The notes beneath the pieces are model-generated. The model was not told the DNA's origin. It did no database searches and saw only the letters and a list, made by a program, of their open reading frames with translations. Positions 1 to 12,480 of a DNA stretch of 64,000 bases are shown here, piece after piece (position 1 is the first letter of the stretch; every line of letters begins with the position of its first letter). Location of the stretch: positions 153,181,356 to 153,245,355 of the forward strand of contig CM053034.1 of assembly GCA_028564925.1 (NCBI GenBank), read 5' to 3'. This DNA is from Lithobates sylvaticus. Taxonomy: Eukaryota > Chordata > Amphibia > Anura > Ranidae. The position numbers and the translations under genes are program-made.

Positions 1-775
1 TACTGGCTCCATTTCCAGTACATCCTTCCTGAGGACTGGTGCCCAGAACTGGACAGCATACTCCAGGTGCAGCCAGACCAGAGTCTTGTAGAGTGGGAGA
101 ATTATTGCTTCATCCCTGGAGTTAATCCCTTTTTTAATGCATGCCAATATTCTGTTTGCTTTGTTAGCAGCAGCTTGGCATTGCATGCCATTGCTGGGCC
201 TATCATCTACTAGGACCCCCAGGTCTTTTTCCATCCTAGATTCCCCCAGAGGTTCTCCCCCTAGTGTATAAATTGCATTAATATTTTTGTCACCCAAATG
301 CATTATTTTACATTTTTCTACAGTAAACCTAATTTGCCATGTAGTTGCCCACCCCATTAATTTGTTCAGATCTTTTTGCAAGGTTTCCACCAGAAGTTAT
401 TGCCCTGCTTAGCATCGTCTGCAAATACAGAGATTGAACTGTTTACCCCATCCTTCAGGTAGTTTATGAACAAATTAAACAGGATTGGTCCCAGCACAGA
501 ACACTGTGGGACCCCACTACCCACCCCTGACCATTCCGAGTACTCCCCATTTATCACCACCCTCTGAACTTGCCCCTGTAGCCAGTTTTCAATCCATGTA
601 CTCACCCTATGGTCCATGCCAACGGACCAAATTTTGTACAGTAAACGTTTATGGGGAACTGTGTCAAATGCTTTTGCAAAATCCAGATACACAACGCCTT
701 CCTTTATCTAGATGGCAACTCACCTCCTCATAGAAGGTTAATAGATTGGTTTGGCAAGAATGATTCTTCATGACA
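1..775 (-). mobile_element. CR1-clade LINE fragment, 3' part of ORF2
   Basis: The minus strand encodes the palm and thumb part of a CR1-type reverse transcriptase. Between 692 and 366 it reads YLDFAKAFDTVPHKRLL, then a stretch ending SGVPQCSVLGPILFNLFIN, then SVFADDAKQ, which corresponds to the catalytic FADD box. Positions 1-100 match, nearly base for base, the C-terminal coding region of the longer CR1 at 9430-9520, where the minus strand reads LEYAVQFWAPVLRKDV. The reading frame is decayed: the box glycine in PQGS is a cysteine, and the frame is lost near 365. The copy runs off the left edge and ends near 775, where similarity to the CR1 consensus I recall stops. It is a dead LINE fragment. 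Confidence 0.85.
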
Positions 776-1581
776 TGGTCATGGCACCACCTTAAACTGG
801 AACATGGGTAAGGACTAAAAGATTAAGAAGCTGCATACGCAGAAAGTGATTAAATCAGCTTTTGAAAGTGCCCTAAAAACTGAGTATTTAATATCACTTT
901 GATGGTTTGTTTGTAAATACATTGGTGAGTTTTTTGATATTTGCCTGATATTTATCTTTAATTTCTTATTTTTGACTGGGGTATATCTTAAAAATAGATT
1001 TTAACATTTTCATATGAGTGTCTCTTTAAATCTAACTTACCCTGCCTCTTAATTGAAACAGAACTTAGGTATTTCAAATAATTTTTTAGCTTTTATACAC
1101 ATATATTTTACTAAACATGTTGATTGCAAGGCAGCAGTGTAAATTCCAGGATTGTGATGACGCATCATTTCTTGCTAAGAGAGCCTGGCGATATTCCTAA
1201 ATGCTTGAGTTGATCTACTGTTGTGTTTGTACATCTAAGAACCAGCATTCTTTGGGCCACCAAAGAACATGTTTTCAGAGTTACCCTTGAATCAGAGGAA
1301 CTGAGAAACATATTTGCATTTCAATACCCAATCCCAGCCAAACCTGTTTTTATTTTTTACTTTTAGATAATGTGGAAAATGGTAACTCCATTATGAATGT
1401 ATTATTTTAATTTCTGCCACGTTGACAACTTTACAAGAAATGAGGGAAGCAGGTTGTTGATAGAAATACAGAAAACTGACAGGATTAGTTAACTATAAAT
1501 TTCCAATGAATATTGGCTGCAACATTTGTTTTTATTTTCGCCTGTATCCTGGTTAAGAAGACTATAGAGATGTCCTTTACC
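776..1581. other. No recognisable feature
   Basis: AT-rich sequence with no open frame of note and no terminal inverted repeats that I could see. It may be old unique sequence or decayed repeat. Confidence 0.5.
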
Positions 1582-1969
1582 TTAATGTAGCGCCATAACC
1601 CCTAGGGGCGGCTATGTTTTTCTGGGCTTACCGATTACATCCTCCGCCTTGTAGCTCGTCGTTCTTGCCTAGGGGTTCCCAGGGTTAGTACCCAGTAACT
1701 GCGGAGACTGACACTTGAATTCCTGTTTAGGATTTTTATTTGCATGAAACATTGAACAAAACACAGTCTCTCAATTTGGAATAGAGGGTAAGGGTATAGA
1801 AGCTCAGGCACTTGGAACTTGCTGACACTTAAATAAATGTCTCTCTTTATCTGATCCTCGCAACTGGATAACTCAACTGTTGGATAAATCCTTGTTTGTA
1901 GATCTAGCAGCCAACATGTGATTTCAGTTTAGCAAAGTCTCTGCCACAGACTTGGTTGTGAAACTTTAA

Positions 1970-4453
1970 CCACTTGACCACTGGGCACTTAAACACCCTT
2001 AAAAACCAGACAAATTTTCAACTTTCGGTGCTCTCACATTTTGAATGACAATTACTCATACAACACTGTACCCATATGAAATTTTTGTCCTTTTTTTCAA
2101 ACAAATATCTCCGGTAAAAATAAGTACAAATTGGGGTATATTATTTGGTTTTGTGAAAGTTATAGAGTCCACAAGCTATGGTGCCAATATCTGAAAATTG
2201 ATCACACCTGAAGTACTAACACTTCTTGAGTCCCTAACATGCCAGAAAAGTACAAATAACCCCCAAATGACCCCTTTTTGGAAAGAAGACTTTCCAAGGT
2301 ATTTAGAAAAAGGCATGGTGAGTTTTTTGAAGATGTCATTTTTTCCCACAATTCTTTGCAAAAATCAAGATTAAAAAAAATAATAATAATTATTTTCACA
2401 AAATTGGCATATTAGCAGGTTATTTCTCACACACCATATGCATACCACAAATTACACCCCAAAACACATTCTGCTATTACTTTTGAGTATGGCGATACCA
2501 CATTTCTGAGACTTTTACACAGCATGGCCACATACAGAGGCCCAACATGCAGGGAGAACCATCAGGTGTTCTGGAGCACCCAGGCCAATTCTGACATTTC
2601 TCTCCTACATGTAAAAATCATCATTTATTTGCTAGAAAATTACATAGAACCCCAAAACTTTATATATGTTTTTTTAGCAAAGACCCTAGAGAATACAATG
2701 GCGGTCATTGCAACTTTTTATCTAGCACGGTACTAGCGCAGCAATTTTTCGAACGCGTTTTTTTTGGAAAAATTTTTTTTGTGCTTCACAAAAAACAAAA
2801 CCATAAATTTAGACCAATGTTTTTACATAATGTGAAAGATGAAGTTACGCCGAGTAAATAGATACCTAACATGTCACCCTTCAAAATTGCACACACTCGT
2901 GGAATGGCACCAAACTTCGCTACTTGAAAATCCCCATTTTACTGGTTACATGTTTTGAGTTACAGAGGAGGTCTAGGGCCAAAATTATTATTCTCGCTAT
3001 AACGTTTGCAGCGATACCACACATGTATGGTCTGAACACCGTTTTCATATGTGGGCGAGACTTACGTATGCGTTAGCTTCTGCATACGAGCACACGGGGA
3101 CAGGGGTGCTTTAAAAAAAAAAAAAAGTATTATTCATTTTACTTTATTTATTTTGGTTTGACACTTTTTTCCCAAAAATAATTTTTTTGATCACTTTTAT
3201 TCCTAATACAAGGAATGTAAACATCCCTTGTAATAGGAAAACGGCTTTGATCTTAGCGAGTATGGCTGAGTATGGCTGAGTATGGCTGAGTATCGCAGGG
3301 TATTGCATGGTAGCGCATGGTATTGCAGATTATCGCAGGGTATTGCAAGGTATTGCATGGTATCGCAGGGTATTGCAGGGTATTGCATGGTATCGCAGGG
3401 TATTGCATGGTATCGCAGAGTATTAGAGGATCGCAGAGTATCGCAGGATATCGCATGGTATTGCAGGCTATTGCAGACTATCGCAGGGTATCGCAGGGTA
3501 TTGCATGGTATTGCAGGGTATTGCATGGTATCGCAGAGTATTGCAGGGTATTGCATGGTATCGCAGGGTATTGCAGGGCATCGCAGGGTATTGCATGGTA
3601 TCGCAGGGTATTGCATGGTATCGCAGGGTATCGCAGAATATCGCAGGGTATGGCAGGATATTGCAGGGTATTGCGGAGTATTGCTGGGTATTGCAGAGTA
3701 TTGCTGGGTATTGCAGAGTATTGCAGGGTATTGCAGAGTATTGTTGGGTATTGCAAAGTATTGTTGGGTATTGCAGAGTATTGTTGGGTATTGCAGAGTA
3801 TTGCTGTGTATTGCTGGGTATTGCAGAGTATTGCTGGGTATTGCAGAGTATTGTTGGGTATTGCAGAGTATTGTTGAGTATTGTTGGGTATTGTTGGGTA
3901 TTGCAGAGTATTGTTGGGTATTGCAAAGTATTGCTGGGTATTGCAGAGTATTGTTGGGTACTGATGGGTATTGCAGAGTATTGTTGGGTACTGCTGGGTA
4001 TTGCAGAGTACTGCTGGGTATCCATCCATCCATGCTCAGCCATCCCTCCATACCCTGCAATACCCAGCAATACACTGCAGGCTATTGCTGTGTATTGCAA
4101 GGTATGGAGGGGTGGCTGAGCATGGATGGATGGGTCGGCAGTGCTGTGGGCACTACAGATCCCACCCACAGCACTGCTGCCACCGATCCCTCCCCCTTTC
4201 CTCTCACACTGTACCGATCGGTACAGAGAGAGGAGAGAGGAACCGGCGTCATGAAATGGTTTGTTTACATGTGATCACTCCGTCATTTGACGGAGCGATC
4301 ACGCGGTAAACGGCCGCGATCATGGATGTTCTCGAGTGCGTGCCCCAGGGGGCGTGCAAGATGGGAATTCTGGGAGGACATCACTGTATGCCCTCCCAGA
4401 GTTAAGCGACTGCCCTGTAGCCGTCATTCGGCTATGGGCCGGTGGTTAAGTGG
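1970..4453 (+). mobile_element. TTAA-flanked CCACTTG-type MITE, copy A
   Basis: The ends are TTAA-CCACTTG (TTAA at 1966-1969) and TAAGTGG-TTAA (4454-4457). The left third carries a body shared with copies at 17403, 31526, 42938 and 63308, marked by AATTTTCAGCTTTCGGTGCT-like sequence and by TACAAATACCCCCCAAATG-like sequence. A 10-bp minisatellite fills 3253-4020. The right end is GC-rich, with the palindrome CCGATCGGTAC and a GACGGAGCGATCAC motif. TTAA targets and CC-starting ends are typical of piggyBac-like MITEs, but I saw no transposase, so the superfamily is an inference. It lies inside the LTR-like unit and is therefore younger. Confidence 0.7.
3253..4020. repeat. 10-bp minisatellite (TATTGCAGAG / TATCGCAGGG)
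   Basis: About 75 tandem 10-bp units. The first half is dominated by units with TATCGCAGGG and TATTGCATGG, the second half by TATTGCAGAG and TATTGTTGGG, so variant types are clustered as expected from local duplication. Long open frames on both strands here are by-products of the repeat, not genes. It sits inside the TTAA MITE copy A. Confidence 0.95.
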
Positions 4454-5191
4454 TTAAATGAACACACAAATGTCTCTCTCAGGAACTTAGTTGCAACTGA
4501 AGGATGGGTTAGGAACTTTTCTTACAGTAACAGTATGTCTCAGCCGATCCGGCGATATTGTAAGAAATGCGGATTCAACTAGTGTCCATACAGCTCAGCT
4601 TCCAGGTTCTTACCGAGCAGCCAGCCTCGTGCGTGGCCCTCCTCCGAAGAGTCCTCCCCTGGTCGCATGTAGAGTTGCTGGGGCTCTCCAATCCTGAGAT
4701 GGCACCGAAGCACTTCAGAATCCTCCTTCAGCTACTGTGCCTTGAACCAGCCAGCTCTGAGGCTCGGAAACGGATGGATCCCCACCCCGGTCCATGAGGG
4801 CCTCTGAGGCTGGTCAGGAGGACCAGGACCATGGAGTCAGCAGACTCTCCTGGGTCGGAACAGAACCCAGGCCCTGACGAACCCCGTCCCAGAACGTAAC
4901 CAGGCCCGAAGCCCAGGCCAGAGCGTAACCACCCAAACCACGTGACCTCAGCACCTTAAGTACCCCCCTCGGAATACACAGCGGGACAAAAGCGCGCACT
5001 GATTGGCTCCGGGGAGAGATTGGTACCCAATGCGTCCAAGCAGACTGCGTTCTAAGCATGTCACAGGTGCTCACCTCACCTATGACCAGGCAGAACTTTA
5101 ATACAGTTCAGCAAAACTCAAATAAAATTTTGGGCAAAAACTAAAATACATGCATAGCGCGTACCTTGAAAAAGTGCCGACGCTACATTAA

Positions 5192-6528
5192 TATAATGCC
5201 TAGCCAGCTTCAGATTCTTTTAGCTGATATTCTTCCTTGTTCAGCTTCTAGATGTGACTTTATGAGAACCCTCTACCCATTGTATTCAGGGGTCAAGTTG
5301 TGGGCAATGCTACTTGTTCCATCTACATACTCCTGATCGTGTTGTTACCTTTCTCCAAAATGGTGTCCAGTGCAGCTAGGAGTGTCTGCACATGGGCATC
5401 AATGACACAGTTGGGTACAGTTACATTACAAGGGCATACCAGGCAAACGTTTAGCGCTGCTTTTAAGATGAAAACAGACAAAAAGAAAAAAAGAATAGTT
5501 TAGAAGTCATTCCAAGAGATAGACACTTGTTTATCCTCACTGCCACCAGTGGCAGGTACTTCACAAAGTGATAATCCTACGTGCAGATTCAGGTTGATAA
5601 ACTTACCTTAAAGTACTTACATTTACCTGAAGAAGGAACAAGCTACTGTTTTTGTTTTATTGAGAAAAGTAAGTAATTAATACTAGATGAATGGTACAAA
5701 ACTGACAGAAAGCCCTGTGTGAATACCAGGCTAGGCAAGAAAATCAAACCACTTCCCATATGACAGACCAACTTGTTGGCACCTCCAATCTCCTCATGAG
5801 ATTGGCACAACATACCAATCTTTCAATGGAAGACTAAATAACTTTTTTTTGCAAGGCACTAAAAGCAAGCTGGTGGGTGACTTTGTGGAAGAAGCGCCAG
5901 TAGACATTATCAGGTGCTCAGCCAAAGCAATGCTATTTTATTTACCAGAATAACAAGTCTAAATTGTTTGTAAGCAAATTATGTTCTGCCATTACCAAGG
6001 TTTTGAGCAGAAGCTCAGGATTGATCCAGAAAGACAGAAAATAGAGATGGTTGAGGGTGGAGGCAAGCATGGGATTGCAAAGAATTTCTTTTTGTTACAG
6101 GGAAGCCAGTTGTTATAGACTGGGTAAAGATTACTGGAAAAAATGGATGAGCACTCACTTGGCATCCATAATGCTTCCAAAGATAGGCTTCCAATTGCAT
6201 TTTTCCCTGTCACTGGGATAGAAAGTGAGGGGAAATCTGCTCAATTTTCTCTGAGGGCCCATTTACACCAGAATGCCATTTTCATAGTTGAGCCACATCA
6301 CTGCATAATGTGTTAGGCAGCCTAATCTTAAAATAAATGGGTTACAACACACTTCCATGCACAAAAATACAGGCTGCATTTTTCATGGTGCACCTCACAG
6401 GAAATCTCACATTACCACATCACAGATGGTGTGAATGGGCTATTTGGTCTGAAAAAAATGGTGGAATCTAGAATATGCTTGACTAATTCATCAATTCTAA
6501 TATGTTAAAATGCTTCTGTCCTATGTAA
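5192..6528. other. No recognisable feature
   Basis: Mixed-composition DNA with short open frames only. I saw no domain, inverted repeat or tandem repeat. Confidence 0.5.
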
Positions 6529-7893
6529 ATGCCTGATTGTGTAAACATGATCTGATTTTCCGATGGGAAATGTGTGATGACAAGCTGTTGGCAGAAAATC
6601 CGAACGCTTGTACGCTCCATCGGACAATTGTTGTCAGACTTTCCGTGGACAAATGTTGGATGGCAGGTTTTAAAATTTTCCGCGGACCGATCGTGTGCAC
6701 ACAAGTCCGTTGGACAAAAGTCCAAAGTACAAACACGCATGCTCGTAAGCAAGGACGAGCCAGAAGCGGTTGGTCTTGTAAACTAGCGTTCATAATGGAG
6801 AATTAACATTTGTGACGTGGCAAATTATGAAATCTCGAAATGCAGCGCACATTCTCTTCTTCTTTAATGGGATAATAATGAAGCTGCTTTGCTGGTGATA
6901 CTGATGGAGTTATTGCAAACTAATTTTCAAAGGATTTTTTTTTTCTAGTGATATCAAGAATAATATTATTATGTTTTTTTTTTGGGCAAGTTAACACAAC
7001 ACCATTATCTCGTAGTTTTTAAGATCAAAGATACAACTATGTTGGTGTCTCTTGTCAATTTTACATTGTATTTTTTCAAATATAACTGCCTACTCCCAAA
7101 ATGTAATTTGAAGTAAAAGACAGCCAAGTATTATTCTCCACAATTTTTTTTATTGTGTATTAAAAAATAAAACAAATAAAAATAGACATGCCATCTGCCA
7201 ATAGAACTTAATCAAAAAGTGCATTCTATGCATTCAAAAATATAGAAAATATAACAAATCAAATCATTATTATTCAACCAAAAAATAAAATAAAAGCCTC
7301 ATGCATGTGTCCTGCTTCTTAATATAGGGGGTCAATAATGCCAAGAGTTGGTGAAAGCAGGGATCCGTCATCCGGAGGTAATTTCGAAAATCATCTGGAT
7401 TATTCTCCTGGAGCTTCCATAGCAAAGGCATGTGACATAATTGGTCATGATTAATAAAGCAACCAATTTTTGGTCCAAGAACTCCTCCTCCTCCTCTTCC
7501 TGGACTGGACTTGAGTCAAAGCAATAACTCCAAGGCCAATAATAAATAACACAATATCTCCTCTGATTCCACAACATGTATGGTTGACAAACGGCTGTTC
7601 AGAAACGAACTGAAAAGCACGAAATGAAAATCGTGAACTGAAAAGCGCGGAATGTAAAGCACGGAATGAAAAGCACATATCAACACTCACCACACTTCTA
7701 CTAACTCGAAATTAGCAGAAGGAGCCCAAAGAGTGGCGCTAAAGATCTGAAAAACCACGTAGTACGTCACTACATTCTTGTTGTTGACCGACAATTCCTT
7801 GCCGCTTGTATGCAAGACAAAATCCAGGCACACGCCTTCGGACAAAAGTCTGAAGTTTTGTCTGCGGAAAATCCGATCCTGTGTACGAGGCTT
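6529..7893 (-). mobile_element. Harbinger-type element, internally deleted, about 1.36 kb
   Basis: The ends are GCCTGATTGTGTAAACATGA and its near inverse GATCCTGTGTACGAGGC, matching the termini of the shorter MITEs at 8768, 21403 and 29787. The interior keeps transposase-derived code on the minus strand (see 7272-7577). The flanks are TAA on the left and TTA on the right, close to the TWA duplication of PIF/Harbinger elements but not exact. It is a decayed partial copy that ties the MITE family to Harbinger. Confidence 0.7.
7272..7577 (-). pseudogene. Harbinger transposase N-terminal fragment
   Basis: On the minus strand, from 7429 down to about 7272, one frame reads MPLLWKLQENNPDDFRNYLR, then MTDPCFHQLLALL and TPYIKKQDTCMR. 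This resembles the N-terminal part of HARBI1-type nucleases (typically ...LxPxIxKxDTxxR), which precedes the catalytic DDE domain. A neighbouring frame upstream (7577-7430) is acidic (EEEEEEF), as these N-termini often are. The frame then stops, and no catalytic domain was found. Assignment is from recalled family motifs. Confidence 0.65.
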
Positions 7894-8074
7894 TATAGTT
7901 TTGTTGTAACAATTTGAAAATGTTTAAAAAATCACTTATTTTTTTCATATTCCTGCTGGGAAAATTGGTATTGGGGAGTTCTGTTGAAAATTCTAACATC
8001 AGAATGCCTGACATGTCCCTGATAGACTGCTTCTTGGCTCAGCATGTGCCTGCCATATTGCTCAGTATGTCACT

Positions 8075-8445
8075 CATACCTCCAAACTTTTTGAGATAGG
8101 AATGAGGGACACCTATCAGCAAAAGTTTGCAGGCATAGGACACACCCCACTTGCCACGCCCCCTTAAAGTAGAATTGTACAAAAAAAAAACAAGATTGGT
8201 TAAACCCACAAGTGCTTTTTTTACCACTACTATTCCTTCATATTGGCTTTTGGAATTCACAAATGCAGCAATTTAGAAATCAGATGAAAGGTTTAGCACT
8301 GGGAAACACTTTTTGATAGATAAAAAGTGCATTTTATATACATCTATAGAGATCAGACCAAAATGAGGGACAAATGAGGAGGAATGAGGGACATTGCTCC
8401 AAATCAGGGACAGTCCCTCTAAATCAGGGACAGTTGGGAGGTATG
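8075..8445 (+). mobile_element. CATACCTCCCAAC-type MITE
   Basis: A 371-bp element with inverted ends CATACCTCCAAAC and GTTGGGAGGTATG. It shares its whole body with the two copies at 30246-31001 and 30563-30939, including the GGGACAGTCCCT repeats near the right end. No clean target duplication is visible at this copy. It is non-coding. Confidence 0.75.
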
Positions 8446-8767
8446 CATCACTGAGTGCTTGGTTTTCGCATTCTTTGCAAAAGTGCTAATTTCTCTGGTA
8501 GAGAAACCTATATCATCAGTATGGCAAATTATCCTTGTGCTCAGCATGTCATTAGTACAGTTACATTAATACATAGTAGGTGAGGTTGAAAAAAGACACA
8601 AGTCTATCAAGTCTGACCTATGTGTGTGATTATATGTCAGTATTATCTTGTATATCCCTGTATGTTGTGGTCGTTCAGGTGCTTATCTAATAGTTTTTTG
8701 AAACTATCGATACCCCCCGCTGAGACCACCGCCTGTGGAAGGGAATTCCACATCCTTGCTGCTCTTA

Positions 8768-9169
8768 TGCCCCATAAACACGGCCGGAAATTCAGACGGG
8801 AAAAGTCAGATCAGATTATGTTGTCGGAAAACGATCGTGTGTGGGCTCTAGCAGACTTTTTCCATCGGAATTTCCGACGGAAAAAATTTGAGAGCAGGAC
8901 CTAAAATTTTCCGACAACAAAATCCGATCAGACTTTGTCTGATCGTGACAAAGTGCCACGCATGCTCAGAATAAATTTGGAGACGAAAGCTATTGGCTAC
9001 TTGCCTCTACGTAGTCCACTCGTACGTGTTTTACATCACCTCGTTCGGAACGATCGGATTTTCGACAACTTTGTGTACCGTGTGTATGCAACACAAGTTT
9101 CGGAGAAAATCCGTTGGAAAAAATCAGACGGATTTTGTGGTCGGAATGTCCGACCGTGTGTACAAGGCA
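8768..9169. mobile_element. Harbinger-type MITE, 402 bp
   Basis: The inverted ends are TGCCCCATAAACACGGCCGG and CGACCGTGTGTACAAGGCA. The 3-bp duplication TTA is exact at 8765-8767 and 9170-9172, fitting the PIF/Harbinger rule (TWA). It interrupts the 3' tail of the CR1 LINE. Confidence 0.8.
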
Positions 9170-9329
9170 TTACAGTAAAGAACCCTCTACGTAGTTTAAG
9201 GTTAAATGTCTTTTCTTCTAATTTTGTGGCCACTTGTCTTGTTAAACTCCCTTGCACGAAAAAAGTTTTATCCCTATTGTGGGGTCACCAGTATGGTATT
9301 TGTAAATTGAAATGATATCTCATCTGTAG

Positions 9330-11556
9330 CGTCTCTTCTCTAAAGAGAATAAGTTCAGTGCTCGCAACCTTTCTTCATAACTAATGTCCTCCAGACCCTT
9401 CATTAGCTTTGTTGCCCTTCTTTGTACTCGCTACATTTTCAGTACATCCTTCCTGAGGACTGGTGCCCAGAACTGGACAGCATACTCCAGGTGTGGCCAG
9501 ACCAGAGTCTTGTAGAAATTATCGCTTTATCCCTAGAGTTGATCCCCTTTTTAATGCATGCCAATATTCTGTTAGCTTTGTTAGCAGCAGCTTGGCATTG
9601 CATGCCATTGCTGAGCCTATCATCTACTAAGACCACCAGGTCTTTTTCCATCCTATATTCCCCAGAGGTTCTCCCCCTAGTGTATAGATTGCATTCATAT
9701 TTTCGTCACCCAAATGCATTATTTTAAAATTTTCTACATTAAACCTCATTTGCCATGTAGTTGCCTACACCATTAATTTGTTCAGATCTTCTTGCAAGGT
9801 TTCCACCAGAAGTTATTACCCTGCTTAGCTTAGTATCGTCTGCAAATACAGAGATTGAACTTTTTACCCCATCCTTTAGGTAGTTTATGAACAAATTAAA
9901 TTCTTCTTCATGAATCCATGCTGATTACTGCTAATGATAAAGTTTTCATTACTAAAATCTTGTATACAGTGCCTTATCATCCCCTCCAAGAGCTTGCATA
10001 CTACAGGGGGTCCCCGAGTTACGAACTCGTTAGGGACTGTCCTCCTGTTCTTAAATCGTAAATGTTCGTAAGTCGGCCGTGCATGCGCAGACCGACAATT
10101 ACGGACATTTCCAATGTTCAGTCGAATGCCGTTCTGCACATGCGCGGCAAATTACGGACATTTCCGATGTTTGACTTCATTTTCCGAGGCTCCGTATGGC
10201 CGCGCATGCGCAGAACGGCCGAAGGTCCGTGGAAAATGGTAGACGGTCCCCGCAGCGCCCGGTTTGTAAGTAGGAGGTGTTCGTAGGTCGGGCGTTCGTG
10301 AGTCGGGGACCCCCTGTACTGATGTTAGGCTAACTGGTCTGTAATTCCCAAGGATGTATTTTGGGCCCTTTTTAAATATTGGTGCTACATTGGCTTTTCT
10401 CCAATACGAAGAATAAATTCAATACCTTCGCCATCTGCCCATCCTGTGTAACCAGATGTCCTTCCTCCTTCCTTATGGGGCCAATATGGTCTATCCTCCC
10501 TTTTTTACTGTTTACATACTTAAATAATTTCTTGGGATTTTTTTTGCTCTCCTCCGCTATAGGTCTTTCGTGTTCTATCTTAGCCGCCCTAATTGCACTC
10601 TTACATTTCTTGTTGCATTCTTTATAAAGTCTGAATGCTGATTATGATTCCTCAACCCTATATTTTTGGAAGGCCTTCTCTTTTGCTTTTATATGCATTT
10701 TTACGTTTTACAAGTTAAGCCCTCCAGGACTTTTGTTTGTCTTTTAAATGTATTACCCAATGGGATGCACTGGCTAATGCCCTTTTTTAATATGCTCTTA
10801 AAGCAAACCCATCTCTCCTCCGTGTTCTTTGTTCCCAATATTTTATCCCAATTTATGCCTTCTGGCAAGGTTCGTAGTTTAGAAAAGTTGGCTCTTTTGA
10901 AATTCAGTCTTTGTATTTCCCTTATGTTTCCTATTTGTGTGATTTACACTGAAGCCAATTGACCTGTGATCACTGTTTCCTAATTTTCCCTGTATTTAGT
11001 TATCAGTAGATCTAGTAACGCTTTATTTCTAGTTGGTGCGCCTACCATCCGACCCATGAAATTGTCCTGCAAGACTTTTAGGAACTGGCAAACCTTAGAC
11101 GAATGCGTGGTTCCCTCCGCCCAGTCTATGTCTGGATAATTAAAATCCCTCATTATGATAACAGATCCCATCCTTGCTGCTAATCCAAATTGTGATGGTC
11201 AGTCTCCCCCTCCTCCCTCAGGTTAGGGGGCCTATAGTATACTTCCAGTATTATTTTCCCCTTAGCTTCATCCCTTTCAAGCTCTACCCATAAGGATTCC
11301 ACCTCCTACCTGGCTCCCTTAGTGATGTCATTTCTCACATTCACTTGTACATTATTCTTGATATATAGACATACCCCTCCCCTTTTTTACCCTCTCTATC
11401 CCTGCGATAAAGGGTATACCCTAGAATGGTTGCCAGCCAATCATGAGAGCTGTTGAACCAGGTCTCTGAAATCTCCACAAAATCCAAATCCTCCTCGTAC
11501 AACAGTATCTCTAGTTCACCCATCTTGTCCACCAGGCTCCTGGCATTGGTGAACAT
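9330..11556 (-). pseudogene. CR1 ORF2 remnant: endonuclease and reverse transcriptase
   Basis: On the minus strand, 11556-11341 reads MFTNARSLVDKMGELEILL with VEISETWF, the start of the apurinic endonuclease. 11171-10980 reads MRDFNYPDIDW and NKALLDLLI, the later endonuclease motifs (GDFN...D, N...LLDL). Around 10350-10319 and 10001-9890 the reverse transcriptase start follows, with YRPVSLTS-like code split by the Tigger MITE, then CKLLEGMIRHCIQDF and NQHGFMKK. 9520-9330 encodes the C-terminus (LEYAVQFWAPVLRKDV). Stops and deletions break the frame many times. Long non-coding stretches (10360-10960) are the linker region in a decayed state. Confidence 0.75.
10004..10316. mobile_element. Tigger/pogo-like MITE, 313 bp
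   Basis: The ends are CAGGGGGTCCCCGAGTTACG and the inverse CGTGAGTCGGGGACCCCCTG, flanked by TA at 10002-10003 and 10317-10318. CAGG ends and a TA duplication fit Tc1/mariner elements of the Tigger type. CR1 reverse transcriptase code resumes on both sides. Inside are CpG-rich direct repeats (CGCATGCGCAGA-like and ATTACGGACATTTCC). Confidence 0.75.
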
Positions 11557-11804
11557 TCCACGTAGTTTAGATCGGTCGCATACTATCCTCTTATTGGCTG
11601 TTCCGAGATTGCAACTAGGACTTGTTACTATACTTACCTTGGTTTTTGTGCTTTAGTCAACCTATCACTAATGCCCCCAATACTACCCTCTGGACTATGT
11701 TCCACACTGACTATCTCTACCTCTTTGCCCCTTCCCCCGTCGTCTAGTTTAAAAACCCCTCTAACTTTTTGTCCATCTTTACTCCCAGCAGATGTGCACC
11801 CTCC

Positions 11805-12477
11805 TCATTCCGTCTCTTCTATAGTACTCGTGACCGACTGAGAAGTCGGACCTGTCCTCCAGGAACCCAACCCCTTCTTACTATACCAGCTCCTCAGCCA
11901 CTTGTTTACTTCCCTAATCTCCCTCTGCCTTTCTGGTGGGGCTCGAGGTAATGGTAGTATTCCTGAGAATATTACCTTGGAGGTCCTTTTCCTTAATTTA
12001 GCTTCCAAGTCCTTAATATTGTCCTTTAGGACACTCCATCTGCCTCTGACTTTGTCATTGGTGCCAACGTGCACCATGACAGCTGGGTCTTCCCCAGCCC
12101 CTCCCAGTAATCTGTCCACCAGATCCGTGATGTGCTGAACCCGAGCACCCAGGTAGACTGCATACAGTTCGGCGATTCAGGTCTTTGTCACAGATTGCCC
12201 TCTCTGTCCTTCTAAGAATTGAGTCCCCTACCACCAGAATCTCTCTATCCTTTCCCTTCACTTCCCCCCAACTCTCACTGGAGGAGTTCTTCCCCTGGCA
12301 GCTAGGAGAGTCCCTGACACTAATACTCAACAATACAATACACAGGTACTCAACAAGACAACACACAGGTACCCGCCGCCCACATGCACTCGCCGCTGAC
12401 GTGCACTCGTCGACAATGTGCACTCGCAATACACAGGTACACACAATACACAGACAGGTACTATTGATCACACACAC
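11805..12477 (-). pseudogene. CR1 ORF1 remnant with SGNH/GDSL esterase domain
   Basis: On the minus strand, 12477-12055 contains REILVVGDSILRRTERAI, the GDS block with the nucleophile serine. 12119-11805 continues in another frame with VMVHVGTND (block with the conserved HVGTND), VIFSGILPLPRA and REIREVNKWL. This is the esterase domain that CR1 elements carry in ORF1. The frame shift between the two parts and the missing start mark it as decayed. Confidence 0.75.
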
Positions 12478-12480
12478 TAC

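Larger units (their letters stand above)
1586..5187 (-). mobile_element. LTR-like solo unit flanked by TTAA, interrupted by a MITE
   Basis: The unit begins TGTAGCGCC and ends GACGCTACA, with the 4-base duplication TTAA at 1582-1585 and 5188-5191. Removing the nested element at 1970-4453 leaves about 1.1 kb with TG...CA ends and no coding capacity, which is the look of a solo LTR read on the minus strand. A 4-bp duplication suits some LTR families. A TTAA duplication also suits piggyBac-like DNA elements, so the class is open. It is a non-coding fossil. Confidence 0.45.

Noticed and set aside
3203-4309. Open frames of 183-330 codons on both strands
   Set aside because: Products of the 10-bp minisatellite, read in several frames at once.
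10062-10286. Short open frames in the Tigger-like MITE
   Set aside because: CpG-rich palindromic DNA, no motif; the CR1 frame resumes on both sides.
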